This document shows positions 26,273 to 35,412 of a stretch of DNA of 64,000 bases, piece by piece (positions within the stretch are counted from its first letter, which is position 1; each line of letters begins with the position of its first letter). The translations under genes and the position numbers were made by a program. Below the pieces are notes generated by a model. The model was given only the letters and a program-made list of their open reading frames with translations. It was not told where the DNA came from and searched no databases. The stretch spans positions 1 to 64,000 of the forward strand of contig JAAYHD010000027.1 in assembly GCA_012735495.1 (NCBI GenBank), written 5' to 3'. This stretch comes from Clostridiales bacterium. Its GTDB lineage: Bacteria; Bacillota; Clostridia; Lachnospirales; Lachnospiraceae.

Positions 26273-27388
26273 ATGGCAAGTGTATTGCTAAAGAACATTA
26301 CGAAACAATACCCTAACGGTGTCGTAGCTGTTAAGGATTTCAACCTCGAGATTAAAGATAGGGAGTTCGTAATATTTGTTGGCCCGTCAGGCTGTGGAAA
26401 ATCAACAACACTGCGTATGATAGCAGGACTTGAAGAGATTACACAGGGTGAGCTTTATATTGATGGCAAGCTGATGAATGATGTAGAACCTAAGGATAGA
26501 GATATTGCGATGGTTTTCCAGAATTACGCACTATATCCGCACATGTCTGTTTATGACAACATGGCATTCGGTCTGAAGCTGCGGAAGGTTCCGAAGGACC
26601 AGATTGACAAGGTTGTTCATGAAGCTGCCAAGATTCTTGATATTGAGCACTTACTGGATCGTAAGCCGAAGGCTCTTTCCGGTGGTCAGAGACAGCGTGT
26701 GGCCATGGGCCGTGCAATCGTACGTAACCCGAAGGTATTCCTGATGGATGAGCCTTTGTCAAACTTGGATGCCAAGTTAAGGGTACAGATGCGTATTGAG
26801 ATTTCCAAGCTGCATCAGAGACTGCAGACAACATTCATCTACGTTACACACGATCAGACCGAGGCTATGACTCTTGGTACAAAGATCGTTGTTATGAAGG
26901 ATGGAGTTATCCAGCAGGTTGATACACCTCAGAACCTGTATGATAAGCCTCAGAACCTGTTTGTTGCAGGATTCATGGGTTCACCTCAGATGAACTTCAT
27001 TGATGCTCTTGTCGTAAGGAAGGGCGACGACGTATTCGTGGAGTTCTGCGGCAATTCCCTGAAACTGCCTGAGAACAAGGCAAGGAAAGTCCTTGAGGGC
27101 GGTTATGAGGGTAAGACAGTTGTTGTCGGTATCCGTCCTGAGGATATCCATGATGAGGAAGTATTCATCAACAACTATCCTGATGCCGTAATAGAGGCTA
27201 CGGTAAGAGTTTACGAGCTGCTTGGCGCTGAAGTATTCTTATACTTCACAATTGATGACAATCTTGAGATTACCGCTCGCGTAAATCCTCGCACAACAGC
27301 AAGACCTAATGACACATTGAAGATTGCGTTTGATATGGCCAAGATGCATATCTTCGACAAGGAGACCGAGCAGGTAATAACCAACTAA
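26273..27388 (+). CDS. Carbohydrate ABC transporter ATPase, MsmX/UgpC type
   Basis: The 371-residue product has Walker A GPSGCGKST (residues 37-45), FQNYALYPHMSVYDNM at the Q-loop, signature LSGGQRQR, Walker B FLMDEPLSNLD and a C-terminal regulatory beta domain (about 240-371, with VVGIRPEDIHDE). In Firmicutes one such ATPase often energises many sugar importers. No permease or binding protein lies next to it here, which fits a shared ATPase. A strong terminator follows, so it is transcribed alone. Confidence 0.93.
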   Translation: MASVLLKNITKQYPNGVVAVKDFNLEIKDREFVIFVGPSGCGKSTTLRMIAGLEEITQGELYIDGKLMNDVEPKDRDIAMVFQNYALYPHMSVYDNMAFGLKLRKVPKDQIDKVVHEAAKILDIEHLLDRKPKALSGGQRQRVAMGRAIVRNPKVFLMDEPLSNLDAKLRVQMRIEISKLHQRLQTTFIYVTHDQTEAMTLGTKIVVMKDGVIQQVDTPQNLYDKPQNLFVAGFMGSPQMNFIDALVVRKGDDVFVEFCGNSLKLPENKARKVLEGGYEGKTVVVGIRPEDIHDEEVFINNYPDAVIEATVRVYELLGAEVFLYFTIDDNLEITARVNPRTTARPNDTLKIAFDMAKMHIFDKETEQVITN

Positions 27389-27410
27389 TCGAATCAAAAC
27401 GGTTTATCAT

Positions 27411-27438
27411 GGGAACACTTATGTGTTCCCTTCTTTTT
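27411..27438 (+). terminator. Terminator after the sugar ABC ATPase
   Basis: A perfect 8-bp stem GGGAACAC/GTGTTCCC (27411-27418, 27423-27430) with a four-base loop, followed by TTCTTTTT. Confidence 0.93.
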
Positions 27439-27562
27439 ATGGATTCATTCACCCAACCGGAGCATGTTTTATTGGACATATAGTTTATTTAAAAAACAAA
27501 AATCAAGGCATGTAAAATTATAATATTCTACTAAATTATTTATGCATTATTAATAAAAATAG

Positions 27563-27591
27563 TTTACTTTTTACTATAAAAATGCTAAAAT
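27563..27591 (+). promoter_or_regulatory. Sigma-A promoter for 27651
   Basis: TTTACT (27563-27568), 17 bases, and TAAAAT (27586-27591) in a very AT-rich spacer 60 bases before the gene. Confidence 0.6.
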
Positions 27592-27650
27592 GGGTCTAGT
27601 ATCTATGTATGATAAGTAAAAATAGAAATATAATATAAAGGAGAGTCACT

Positions 27651-28739
27651 ATGATTTCAAATCAAATTCTTCAAAATACCATTGATGGATTGAAAGGTAT
27701 TACCCGTATTGATATTGCCGTTTTAGACACGGACGGCAAGGTCCTGGCATCCACATCGGAGAATGTGGAGCATTATGAAAACATCGTGCTGTCCTTTGTG
27801 GCTTCGCCTGCCGACAGCCAGGCTATTCAAGGTTATCAGTTTTTCAAGGTATTTGACGAGCATCAGCTCGAATATATTATTGTTGCCAAGGGTGACAGCG
27901 AGGATGTATTCATGATTGGCAAAATCGCCGCATTCCAGATTCAGAACCTGCTGGTGGCTTATAAGGAGCGTTACGACAAGGATAACTTTATTAAAAACCT
28001 CCTGCTGGACAATCTGCTTTTGGTGGATATATATAACCGCGCCAAGAAGCTCCATATTGATACGGATGCAAGACGGGTGGTATATATCATTGAAACGAAA
28101 AATGACAAGGACTCCAATGCCCTTGAAACGGTACGAAATCTTTTTGCCGGAAAGACCAAGGACTTTATAACTGCCGTGGATGAAAAGAATATTATTCTTG
28201 TCAAGGAAGTAAAGCCGAATGAAACCTATGATGATTTAAACAAGACGGCCAACATCATTCTCGACATGCTGAACACCGAAGCAATGACCAAGGTTACGGT
28301 GGCTTACGGCACCATAGTATCCGAGATAAAAGATGTGTCAAGATCATATAAGGAGGCCAAGATGGCCCTTGACGTAGGCAAGATTTTCTACAGCGGCAGG
28401 AATGTAATTGCATACAACAACCTTGGAATCGGAAGGTTGATATACCAGCTGCCCATGCCTCTCTGCAAGATGTTCATTAAAGAGATATTTGACGGCAAAT
28501 CACCGGATGAGTTTGATGAAGAGACATTGACGACCATCAACAAGTTCTTTGAGAACAACCTTAATGTTTCCGAGACATCGAGGCAGTTGTACATTCACAG
28601 GAATACCCTCGTCTACCGCCTGGATAAGCTGCAAAAGAGCACGAACCTGGATCTTCGCGTATTTGAGGATGCCATCACATTCAAGATAGCGTTAATGGTG
28701 GTCAAGTACATGAAATACATGGAGCAACTGGATTATTAG
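27651..28739 (+). CDS. PucR/CdaR-type transcriptional regulator
   Basis: The 362-residue product has an N-terminal sensor region of the sugar-diacid recognition kind (ITRIDIAVLDTDGKVLASTS near the start), a central GGDEF-like or linker region (about 130-260) and a C-terminal PucR helix-turn-helix with NLNVSETSRQLYIHRNTLVY and the RLDKLQ continuation. Such proteins activate carbohydrate or purine genes. It lies directly after the shared sugar ATPase and upstream of an S41 protease (41-base spacer). Its ligand cannot be read from sequence. Confidence 0.85.
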   Translation: MISNQILQNTIDGLKGITRIDIAVLDTDGKVLASTSENVEHYENIVLSFVASPADSQAIQGYQFFKVFDEHQLEYIIVAKGDSEDVFMIGKIAAFQIQNLLVAYKERYDKDNFIKNLLLDNLLLVDIYNRAKKLHIDTDARRVVYIIETKNDKDSNALETVRNLFAGKTKDFITAVDEKNIILVKEVKPNETYDDLNKTANIILDMLNTEAMTKVTVAYGTIVSEIKDVSRSYKEAKMALDVGKIFYSGRNVIAYNNLGIGRLIYQLPMPLCKMFIKEIFDGKSPDEFDEETLTTINKFFENNLNVSETSRQLYIHRNTLVYRLDKLQKSTNLDLRVFEDAITFKIALMVVKYMKYMEQLDY

Positions 28740-28780
28740 GAGCATAATGTCATCGGGCTTGATATGATAGGAGGACATAT

Positions 28781-30034
28781 ATGAAAAAAAGGTTTTGGAC
28801 CGGCTTTCTGTCGGGGCTTATAGGTGCGATTGTCCTGGTTGTTGTAGCCGGTGCTACATACTTGATGTTGAATGATGACCGGAAAAACAGCGTCATTCCC
28901 TATGAAGACGTGGCGGCCGCGGAGAAGGACAATGAGGAAGACGATTACTCATATGATAAAATAGTGGAAAAGTTGTCCCTGTTGAAAATGCTCATAGACA
29001 CCTATTACTTGGATGAGGTGGATCCCGAGAATTTTGCCACGGGGATATACCGTGGATTCATAGCCAGCCTGAATGATCCGTATTCAACATATTATACCAA
29101 GGAAGAGTACTCAAACCTGCTTGAAAGCTCCTCCGGAGTATACTACGGCATAGGTGCCGTGGTCAGCCAGGATGTCAAAACCGGTATCATTACCGTAGTA
29201 AAACCGTACGAGGGCACCCCGGCGTACAACGCAGGCCTCCTTCCAAATGACATCATTTACAAGGTGAATGGGGAAGAGGTTACGGGCAAGGACCTTACGG
29301 AGGTTGTAAGCAAGATAAAAGGCAAGGAAGGAACCGAAGTAGTCATCACGATTTACAGGGACGGCGTGGATGAACCGATGGACTTTACCATAGTCCGCCA
29401 GAAGATTAACACCCCGACTATCGAATTTGAGATGCTGGATTCCAGGAACAAGATAGGATATATCCAGATTACCGAATTCGACGAGATAACCGTTTCCCAG
29501 TTCAGCGATGCCGTAAGCCGGCTGGAAAGAAAAGGAATGAAGGGCCTGATTATTGATGTCAGGGACAATCCCGGCGGCCTTTTGAATTCGGTGGTCAAAA
29601 TTCTTGACAGGCTTATATATAAAGGGCTCCTGGTTTATACGGAAGATAAAAACGGTCAGCGGGAAGAAAAATATGCCGATGATTCGAAGCAGTTTAATAA
29701 GCCCATTGTTGTGCTGATTAACGAAAACAGCGCCAGCGCGTCCGAAATATTTGCCGGCGCCCTGCAGGATTATGAAAAGGCTACAATTGTCGGAACCACA
29801 AGCTTCGGAAAGGGAATTGTACAGTCGGTTATACCTCTGACGGACGGAACCGCCGTAAAGCTGACAATATCAAAATATTACACACCGAAGGGGCGCAACA
29901 TCCACGGTACGGGAATTACGCCCGATGTGGAAATCGAGCTTGATGAAGAGCTGAAGAAAATGGTGACAATCCCTCATGACCAGGATAACCAGCTGCAAAA
30001 AGCCATAGAGATAATAAAGGACAAAATAAAATAA
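28781..30034 (+). CDS. S41 family C-terminal processing protease
   Basis: The 417-residue product has an N-terminal membrane anchor (residues 5-30), a PDZ domain (about 120-205, with GIGAVVSQDV and YNAGLLPNDII) and the S41 catalytic core. The Ser lies in NSASASEIFAGAL (about residues 316-328) and the Lys is K344 in SFGKG, forming the Ser-Lys dyad. Homologues (CtpA/CtpB) cleave secreted or membrane proteins, for example in sporulation signalling. AGGAGG precedes ATG 28781. Likely co-transcribed with the regulator upstream. Confidence 0.93.
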   Translation: MKKRFWTGFLSGLIGAIVLVVVAGATYLMLNDDRKNSVIPYEDVAAAEKDNEEDDYSYDKIVEKLSLLKMLIDTYYLDEVDPENFATGIYRGFIASLNDPYSTYYTKEEYSNLLESSSGVYYGIGAVVSQDVKTGIITVVKPYEGTPAYNAGLLPNDIIYKVNGEEVTGKDLTEVVSKIKGKEGTEVVITIYRDGVDEPMDFTIVRQKINTPTIEFEMLDSRNKIGYIQITEFDEITVSQFSDAVSRLERKGMKGLIIDVRDNPGGLLNSVVKILDRLIYKGLLVYTEDKNGQREEKYADDSKQFNKPIVVLINENSASASEIFAGALQDYEKATIVGTTSFGKGIVQSVIPLTDGTAVKLTISKYYTPKGRNIHGTGITPDVEIELDEELKKMVTIPHDQDNQLQKAIEIIKDKIK

Positions 30035-30061
30035 GAGAATAACAATATACTTAGGAGCATC

Positions 30062-30699
30062 ATGAAAAACACAGCAATTATACTATTTATACTGACTTAT
30101 ATTTTACTTTTATCATTTCCCAAAATAAGAGCATATATAGCCTTGACTTCGGCCGTTTTATTTGTCGCTTTGGGGATTTTACCCCTGAATAAGGTTGCAC
30201 GGCAATTGACTGGAATGTAATAATGATGATAGCCGGAACGATGGGAGTGGTAGGATTCTTTATAGAATCAAAAATGCCCTCCCTTCTTGCGGACAAGATT
30301 ATAAACTGGGTTCCCAATGTAAAATGGGCAATTGTTTCGCTTTCGTTGTTTTCCGGTATCATATCCGCATTTATCGATAATGTGGCAACCGTGCTAATGG
30401 TGGCTCCGGTCGCGGTAACCATATCAAAAAAGCTTAAAATGTCCCCGGTACTCAGCGTCATATGCATAGCAATCTCCTCAAACCTTCAAGGCGCAGCCAC
30501 GCTGGTTGGAGACACAACCTCGATACTGCTTGGAGGTCATGCCGACCTTACATTTATTGATTTCTTTTTTCTGGACGGCAAGATAGGGATATTCTGGATA
30601 GTTGAGGCCGGTGCGTTTGTTTCTTTACTTGTTTTGCTGTTTCTTTTCAGAAAAGAAAAGCAGATCATCGATACTCAGCAGTGGCTCATATGGAACTGA
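30062..30699 (+). pseudogene. Broken SLC13/ArsB-type permease
   Basis: The ATG at 30062 encodes 52 residues of a hydrophobic N-terminus and stops at 30220. In another frame from about 30205 the protein continues with AIDWNVIMMIAGTMGVVGFF, DNVATVLMVAPVAVTISKKL and SNLQGAATLVGDTTSILLGG, blocks of the NhaD/ArsB/SLC13 ion-transporter superfamily. A frameshift near 30195-30205 therefore splits the gene. The second frame ends at 30699, after only about half of the usual ~420 residues, so the C-terminal half is also gone. A frameshift caused by sequencing error would not explain the missing half. Confidence 0.8.
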
Positions 30700-30722
30700 T
30701 TTGCCGATACAATAAGATTAAA

Positions 30723-30749
30723 GGAAGGCACGTCGCGGCACGTGCTTTC
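30723..30749 (+). terminator. Hairpin after the broken permease gene
   Basis: GAAGGCACGT pairs with ACGTGCTTTC (one G-U pair) around a six-base loop, followed by a short T-containing stretch. A plausible terminator isolating the flagellar operon from upstream transcription. Confidence 0.5.
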
Positions 30750-30778
30750 TGTTTATAAAAATACTGATGCTTTACCTA

Positions 30779-30805
30779 TAATGTTTATTGGCAAATAGCC
30801 GATAA
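30779..30805 (+). promoter_or_regulatory. Sigma-28 (SigD/FliA) promoter of the flgM operon
   Basis: TAAT (30779-30782), exactly 15 bases, then GCCGATAA (30798-30805), against the consensus TAAA-N15-GCCGATAT. It lies 53 bases upstream of flgM and has no competing sigma-A promoter. Confidence 0.85.
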
Positions 30806-30858
30806 ATATTATAGAATTTGAGTTTATATTTCAATAGGTACGGTTAGGTGGTGATAGA

Positions 30859-31137
30859 ATGCGTATTGATGCGTATAACAAGCTGAGCAAAATCTATAAC
30901 ACAAGCAGTGTAAAGAAAACATCCAAATCCGGCAAGAGCAGCTTCAGTGACAAGTTTGAGATTTCCCAGGAGGGAAGGAACTACCAGGTTGCAAAGCAGA
31001 TAATCTCCCAGGTACCCGATGTGAGAGAGGACAAAGTCCGCGAAATCAAGAAGCAGATGGATGCCGGAACCTACAATGTAGGTATGGATGAAGTTGCCGA
31101 CAAGGTGGTCAGCCGTTATTTTAACGAGCTGGTATAA
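30859..31137 (+). CDS. flgM: Anti-sigma-28 factor FlgM
   Basis: FlgM holds sigma-28 inactive until it is exported through the finished hook. The 92-residue product begins MRIDAYNKLSKIY and has an unstructured serine/lysine-rich middle; the C-terminal half (DVREDKVREIKKQMDAGTY, then ADKVVSRYFNEL) is the sigma-binding region. GGTGGTGAT precedes ATG 30859. Preceded by a sigma-28 promoter, so it is in its own feedback loop, and followed by flgN. Confidence 0.93.
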   Translation: MRIDAYNKLSKIYNTSSVKKTSKSGKSSFSDKFEISQEGRNYQVAKQIISQVPDVREDKVREIKKQMDAGTYNVGMDEVADKVVSRYFNELV

Positions 31138-31162
31138 TGTTATCCGGAAATGAGGTAGACCC

Positions 31163-31678
31163 GTGGCAAGCTTAATTGAAGAATTAATCGGAGTATTGGA
31201 AGAAGAGCTGGAAATATATGATCAGCTTGTTCCTGTTGCAAGAGAAAAGACACAGGTAATCGTTAAGAATGATATACCGGCCCTGCAGGAGATAACCGCC
31301 AGGGAACAGGGTGCGGTGGACAGGATAACCGCACTTGAGGTAAAGAGAAACAGGATAATGAAGGATATAAAAACTGTTCTTGGAACGGGAGAAAAGGAAT
31401 TAAAGCTCAGTGATCTCATAGGTTTACTCAAGGATGATCAAAAGGAAAAGAAAACCTTGTCGGAGCTTCACGACAAGTTAAAGAAAACCATTAATGTACT
31501 GGTTGAAATAAATAACCGAAACAAGGTTTTGATACAGCAATCTCTGGAATTGATAGAATTCAATCTGAATTTTCTTCAAAGTACAAGGATGTCGCCGGGG
31601 AGCAACACTTACACAAAGAATGCTTCGCAATATGATGAAAAATCATTTGGAACAGGGATGTTCGATGCAAAGCAGTAA
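31163..31678 (+). CDS. flgN: Flagellar export chaperone FlgN
   Basis: FlgN escorts the hook-junction proteins FlgK and FlgL to the export gate. The 171-residue product is a long helical coiled-coil protein with alternating charged and leucine-rich stretches and an LQEITAREQGAVDRI segment, matching the FlgN family. It starts at GTG 31163 behind GAGGTAG. Its clients, two FlgK and one FlgL, are encoded directly downstream, which supports the call. Confidence 0.85.
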   Translation: MASLIEELIGVLEEELEIYDQLVPVAREKTQVIVKNDIPALQEITAREQGAVDRITALEVKRNRIMKDIKTVLGTGEKELKLSDLIGLLKDDQKEKKTLSELHDKLKKTINVLVEINNRNKVLIQQSLELIEFNLNFLQSTRMSPGSNTYTKNASQYDEKSFGTGMFDAKQ

Positions 31679-31705
31679 GTAATTCTAATCGAAGGTGGTA
31701 TGCTT

Positions 31706-33436
31706 ATGGCATCGTTCAGCAGCTTACATATAGGAGTATCGGCTCTAAACGTAAGTCAGGCGGCCCTCAATGTAACGGCGCATAATCTGGCTAATGTAGA
31801 TACTAAAGGATTTGTCAGGCAACAGGTTGTTGTCACGGATTTTCAATATATAAAATGGGGTGAATCCCACCTGTCATCCATGCAGCGCGGCTTGGGTGCC
31901 AATTTTGCTGAAGTTAAACAGGTCAGGGATGTTTTTTTGGATCAAGCCTATCGCCAGGAGATTGGCAGACAGGCTTTTTATGAATCCCAATATGAAGCCG
32001 TCAGTGAGATTGAAGGATTATTCGGTGAACTGGAGGGAGTACAGTTCCAAAACACCATAAATGATTTATGGGAAGCTCTCCAGGAGCTTAACAGGGTGCC
32101 TGACAGCATTGTTGCCAGGGCTTCTCTTGTTCAGACGGCGGTTACATTCATTGAAAGAGCGGAAACAATATATAAGCAATTGAACGACTATCAGGTCAGC
32201 CTGAACACCAGGATTATTGAACAGGTCAACCGCATCAATGAAATTGGAGAGGAAATAAGACAGTTAAATATAAAAATCCGGCATTACGAAAGCAATGGCG
32301 TAGAAAACGCTAATGATCTAAGAGACAGCAGAAACCTTCTGCTGGACGAGCTTAGCCAAATGGTCGAAATTACATATAAGGAAAATGCGGCAGGCGTTGT
32401 TACGGTAAACGTGGAGGGAGTACCTTTCGTGACTGAGGATTCTGTTTGCCTGATGGGCCTGATGCCGATATCGGAAGAGACGCAGATGTTAAAGCCGGTC
32501 TGGGTCTCTCATGGTTATGTCGATGTCTTTAACCTGGATTCGGCGCCTTCGTCGGCAAACAATACGGACATCGGTTCGCTTAAGGGTTTGCTTACGGCAA
32601 GGGGTTACAAGCAGGCCAACTATACCGACATACCCGTCCGCGACAGGTATGAAACGGAGAAGGAATACCAGGATGCTGTAAGCGAATATAACAGCAAAAT
32701 ATCCCCGTCGGTAATTATGACGGTGCAGGCCCAGTTCGACCAGCTTGTTCATGGCATTGTTTCCATGTTTAATGATACCCTGTGCCCTAACAAGGAAATA
32801 ACCTTGGCCGACGGTACCAGTATAAAGGTATTGGACGAAGAAAATGCTCCCGTTGGGACGGATATGAACAGCACAATGGGAGAGGCGCTTTTCACCAGGA
32901 AAAACACTCCCCGCTACACGGATTACCAGAACGTTCAGATAATAAACGAGAACGGGGATATCGAAACAATCGAGGTTCGTATATTCATTGAAGAGGATCC
33001 TTCGGATAACTATAGCCTGTATACCCTGGGCGAAATTGAGGTTAATCCTATAGTTCTTCAGAATAACTCGTATCTTCCGCTTTCAAGCAATGACATGACG
33101 GGAGCGTATGATATTAAAATGGTCCAGAAACTCCTGGAAAACTGGCAGAAGCCGTTTGCGACCCTTTCGCCAAATACACTGACCAGGCATAATATCAGCG
33201 GATATTATACCGCATTCATATCCGAGCTTGCCAACAGGGGCGAACAGATGCATGAGATCAGCATGAATCAAAAGTCAATGGTTGAGAGCATTGACAACAA
33301 GAGATCGGAGGTAGCGGGAGTATCCGCCGATGAGGAGCTTACAAACCTGATAAAATACCAGCATTCATTCAATGCTGCGGCAAGGTATATTAATGTCGTA
33401 AGTGAGATGCTTGAACACATAATTATGAGAATGTAA
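31706..33436 (+). CDS. flgK: Flagellar hook-associated protein FlgK, copy 1
   Basis: FlgK joins hook and filament. The 576-residue product has the rod-hook N-terminus (FSSLHIGVSALNVSQAALNV, then AHNLANVDTKGFVRQ) and the C-terminal helix AGVSADEELTNLIKYQHSFN-AAARYINVVSEMLE. ATG 31706 is chosen because GAAGGTGG ends seven bases upstream; an ATG at 31700 is too close. It is followed by a second, diverged FlgK. Confidence 0.93.
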   Translation: MASFSSLHIGVSALNVSQAALNVTAHNLANVDTKGFVRQQVVVTDFQYIKWGESHLSSMQRGLGANFAEVKQVRDVFLDQAYRQEIGRQAFYESQYEAVSEIEGLFGELEGVQFQNTINDLWEALQELNRVPDSIVARASLVQTAVTFIERAETIYKQLNDYQVSLNTRIIEQVNRINEIGEEIRQLNIKIRHYESNGVENANDLRDSRNLLLDELSQMVEITYKENAAGVVTVNVEGVPFVTEDSVCLMGLMPISEETQMLKPVWVSHGYVDVFNLDSAPSSANNTDIGSLKGLLTARGYKQANYTDIPVRDRYETEKEYQDAVSEYNSKISPSVIMTVQAQFDQLVHGIVSMFNDTLCPNKEITLADGTSIKVLDEENAPVGTDMNSTMGEALFTRKNTPRYTDYQNVQIINENGDIETIEVRIFIEEDPSDNYSLYTLGEIEVNPIVLQNNSYLPLSSNDMTGAYDIKMVQKLLENWQKPFATLSPNTLTRHNISGYYTAFISELANRGEQMHEISMNQKSMVESIDNKRSEVAGVSADEELTNLIKYQHSFNAAARYINVVSEMLEHIIMRM

Positions 33437-33474
33437 ACCGTTTCACTGTTATTTTATAGTTACGAGGAGAGATT

Positions 33475-35331
33475 ATGGGATCAACATTTTTTGGACTGAA
33501 TATCGGTCAAACCGGCTTATATACCTATCAAGCCGCCCTTGATACCACCGCTCACAATATATCCAACTCGGAAACGGAAGGATATACAAGACAGGTAATG
33601 GGCCAAAAAGCAGGAAAAGCGCTGAGAATGAACAGTACCTATGGCATGGCGGGAACCGGTGTTACGGTCACGGGAGTAACCCAGCTTAGGGATGAGTATT
33701 ATGATATCAAATACAGAATGAACAATACCATTCTTGGCGAGTATGCCACCAAGTCCTATTATATGACCGAGATAGAGCATTATTTCAATGAAATCACCCT
33801 GGAGGGCTTTACAACCACATTCGATTCCCTGTACAACAGTCTCCAGGAATTGGCGAAAAATGCCGGCAGCCTTACCGCCCGCACCCAGGTAATCAATTAC
33901 GGCAAAAGCCTTACGGATTATTTCAACTCGTTATCGGAAAACCTGAAGAACATCCAGGATGAGTGTAATTTTGAGATGCGGAACATGGTTGACAAGATTA
34001 ATTCCATAGCACAGCAGATCGCATCCCTGACAAAGCAGATTAATACGCTTGAAGTAAGAGGCGGTAAAGCCAACGACCTCAGGGACCAAAGGGCGCTGCT
34101 GGTGGATGAGCTGTCCAACCTGGTAAACATATCCGTTACCGAAAACATAGCGGGTAATGAAACCGGTGTGACGAGCTACATAATAAAGATAGACGGACAA
34201 ACCCTGGTGGATGGACCCAACTATTATACCCTTTACGTTGCTCCCAGGGAAAAGAAAATGAACCAGAACGACATTGACGGACTGTACGATGTTTATTGGT
34301 ATAACGGACAGAAATTTAACCTGGACAGCCAGAATCTTGAAGGAGCGCTTAAAGCCTTATATGAGGTCAGGGACGGCAATAACAGGTTAAACCTTCAGGG
34401 AAAGGTTACGGCATATGCCGGCGATAATTTCATAACGGTAACAGGCACCAATATTAATGAGGTCGAAAGACTTAACATACCGGAAACCGGTGTTATAACC
34501 ATTGGCAACCAGGAATACAAATATGCGGGCTTTGAAATCGTAAAGGATGAGGACAGCGGAGAATTTGTCTATTATTTTGAGCTGGAGCAGCAGCTGTTGA
34601 CGGATGCCATAGATACCACCGCTTCGATCGGAAGCAGCATTAATTACAAGGGAATCCCTTATTACTTGGACCAGTTGAATTTCTTCATCAGAACATTTGC
34701 AAGGGCTTTCAACGATTTACACAGGACGGGAAGGGATCTTAACAATAATCCCGGCATGGATTTCTTCACGGCAACAAACAAGGTAAACGGAAGGGAATAT
34801 GTATTTGGGCCGTATGTAGGATCGGACGATTATTACTATTATGACTATAATACATTCAATTCAAAAACGGGAAGCTTTTATGAAGCTGTTCCGGATGATA
34901 AGCCTTTGTACGCATCATATTATTTTATGACAGCGGAGAATTTCACCATAAACAGCAAGCTGATAGATGATCCGTCTCTGTTTGCCGCCGCAACCGATGT
35001 GATAAACGGTATTGACAATAATGACGTGGTTGAAGCCCTGATTGCTTTAAAAACAAAAGAAACAATGTTTAACCAGGGTGAACCCGGAGGATTCATGAAT
35101 GCGCTGGTTGCCGATATCGGTATAGATACGAAGAAGGTTAGCAATTTTACAGCCAGCCAGGAGAACATACTCAGGGCCATAACAAATCAAAGGCTGTCAA
35201 TATCGGGAGTGGACCTGGATGAGGAGGCCATGAACCTCATACGTTTCCAGAATGCATATAATCTGTCCGCAAAAGTCATATCGGTTATGGATGAGATCTA
35301 TGACAGGCTGATATTGTATATGGGAGCATAA
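33475..35331 (+). CDS. flgK: Flagellar hook-associated protein FlgK, copy 2
   Basis: The 618-residue product has the same architecture as the gene upstream: GLNIGQTGLYTYQAALDTTA then HNISNSETEGYTRQ at the N-terminus and ISGVDLDEEAMNLIRFQNAY at the C-terminus. The middle domains differ widely in sequence and length. Two FlgK-type proteins could form a two-layer junction or alternate under different conditions (inference). GAGGAGA precedes ATG 33475. Confidence 0.9.
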   Translation: MGSTFFGLNIGQTGLYTYQAALDTTAHNISNSETEGYTRQVMGQKAGKALRMNSTYGMAGTGVTVTGVTQLRDEYYDIKYRMNNTILGEYATKSYYMTEIEHYFNEITLEGFTTTFDSLYNSLQELAKNAGSLTARTQVINYGKSLTDYFNSLSENLKNIQDECNFEMRNMVDKINSIAQQIASLTKQINTLEVRGGKANDLRDQRALLVDELSNLVNISVTENIAGNETGVTSYIIKIDGQTLVDGPNYYTLYVAPREKKMNQNDIDGLYDVYWYNGQKFNLDSQNLEGALKALYEVRDGNNRLNLQGKVTAYAGDNFITVTGTNINEVERLNIPETGVITIGNQEYKYAGFEIVKDEDSGEFVYYFELEQQLLTDAIDTTASIGSSINYKGIPYYLDQLNFFIRTFARAFNDLHRTGRDLNNNPGMDFFTATNKVNGREYVFGPYVGSDDYYYYDYNTFNSKTGSFYEAVPDDKPLYASYYFMTAENFTINSKLIDDPSLFAAATDVINGIDNNDVVEALIALKTKETMFNQGEPGGFMNALVADIGIDTKKVSNFTASQENILRAITNQRLSISGVDLDEEAMNLIRFQNAYNLSAKVISVMDEIYDRLILYMGA

Positions 35332-35412
35332 CAACCCGCAGGAATATACAGGGTAACAGCCATGGGCGTTGAGCACTGAGCCGGCGCCATGGATTCAAGG
35401 TGGAGGTGCATT

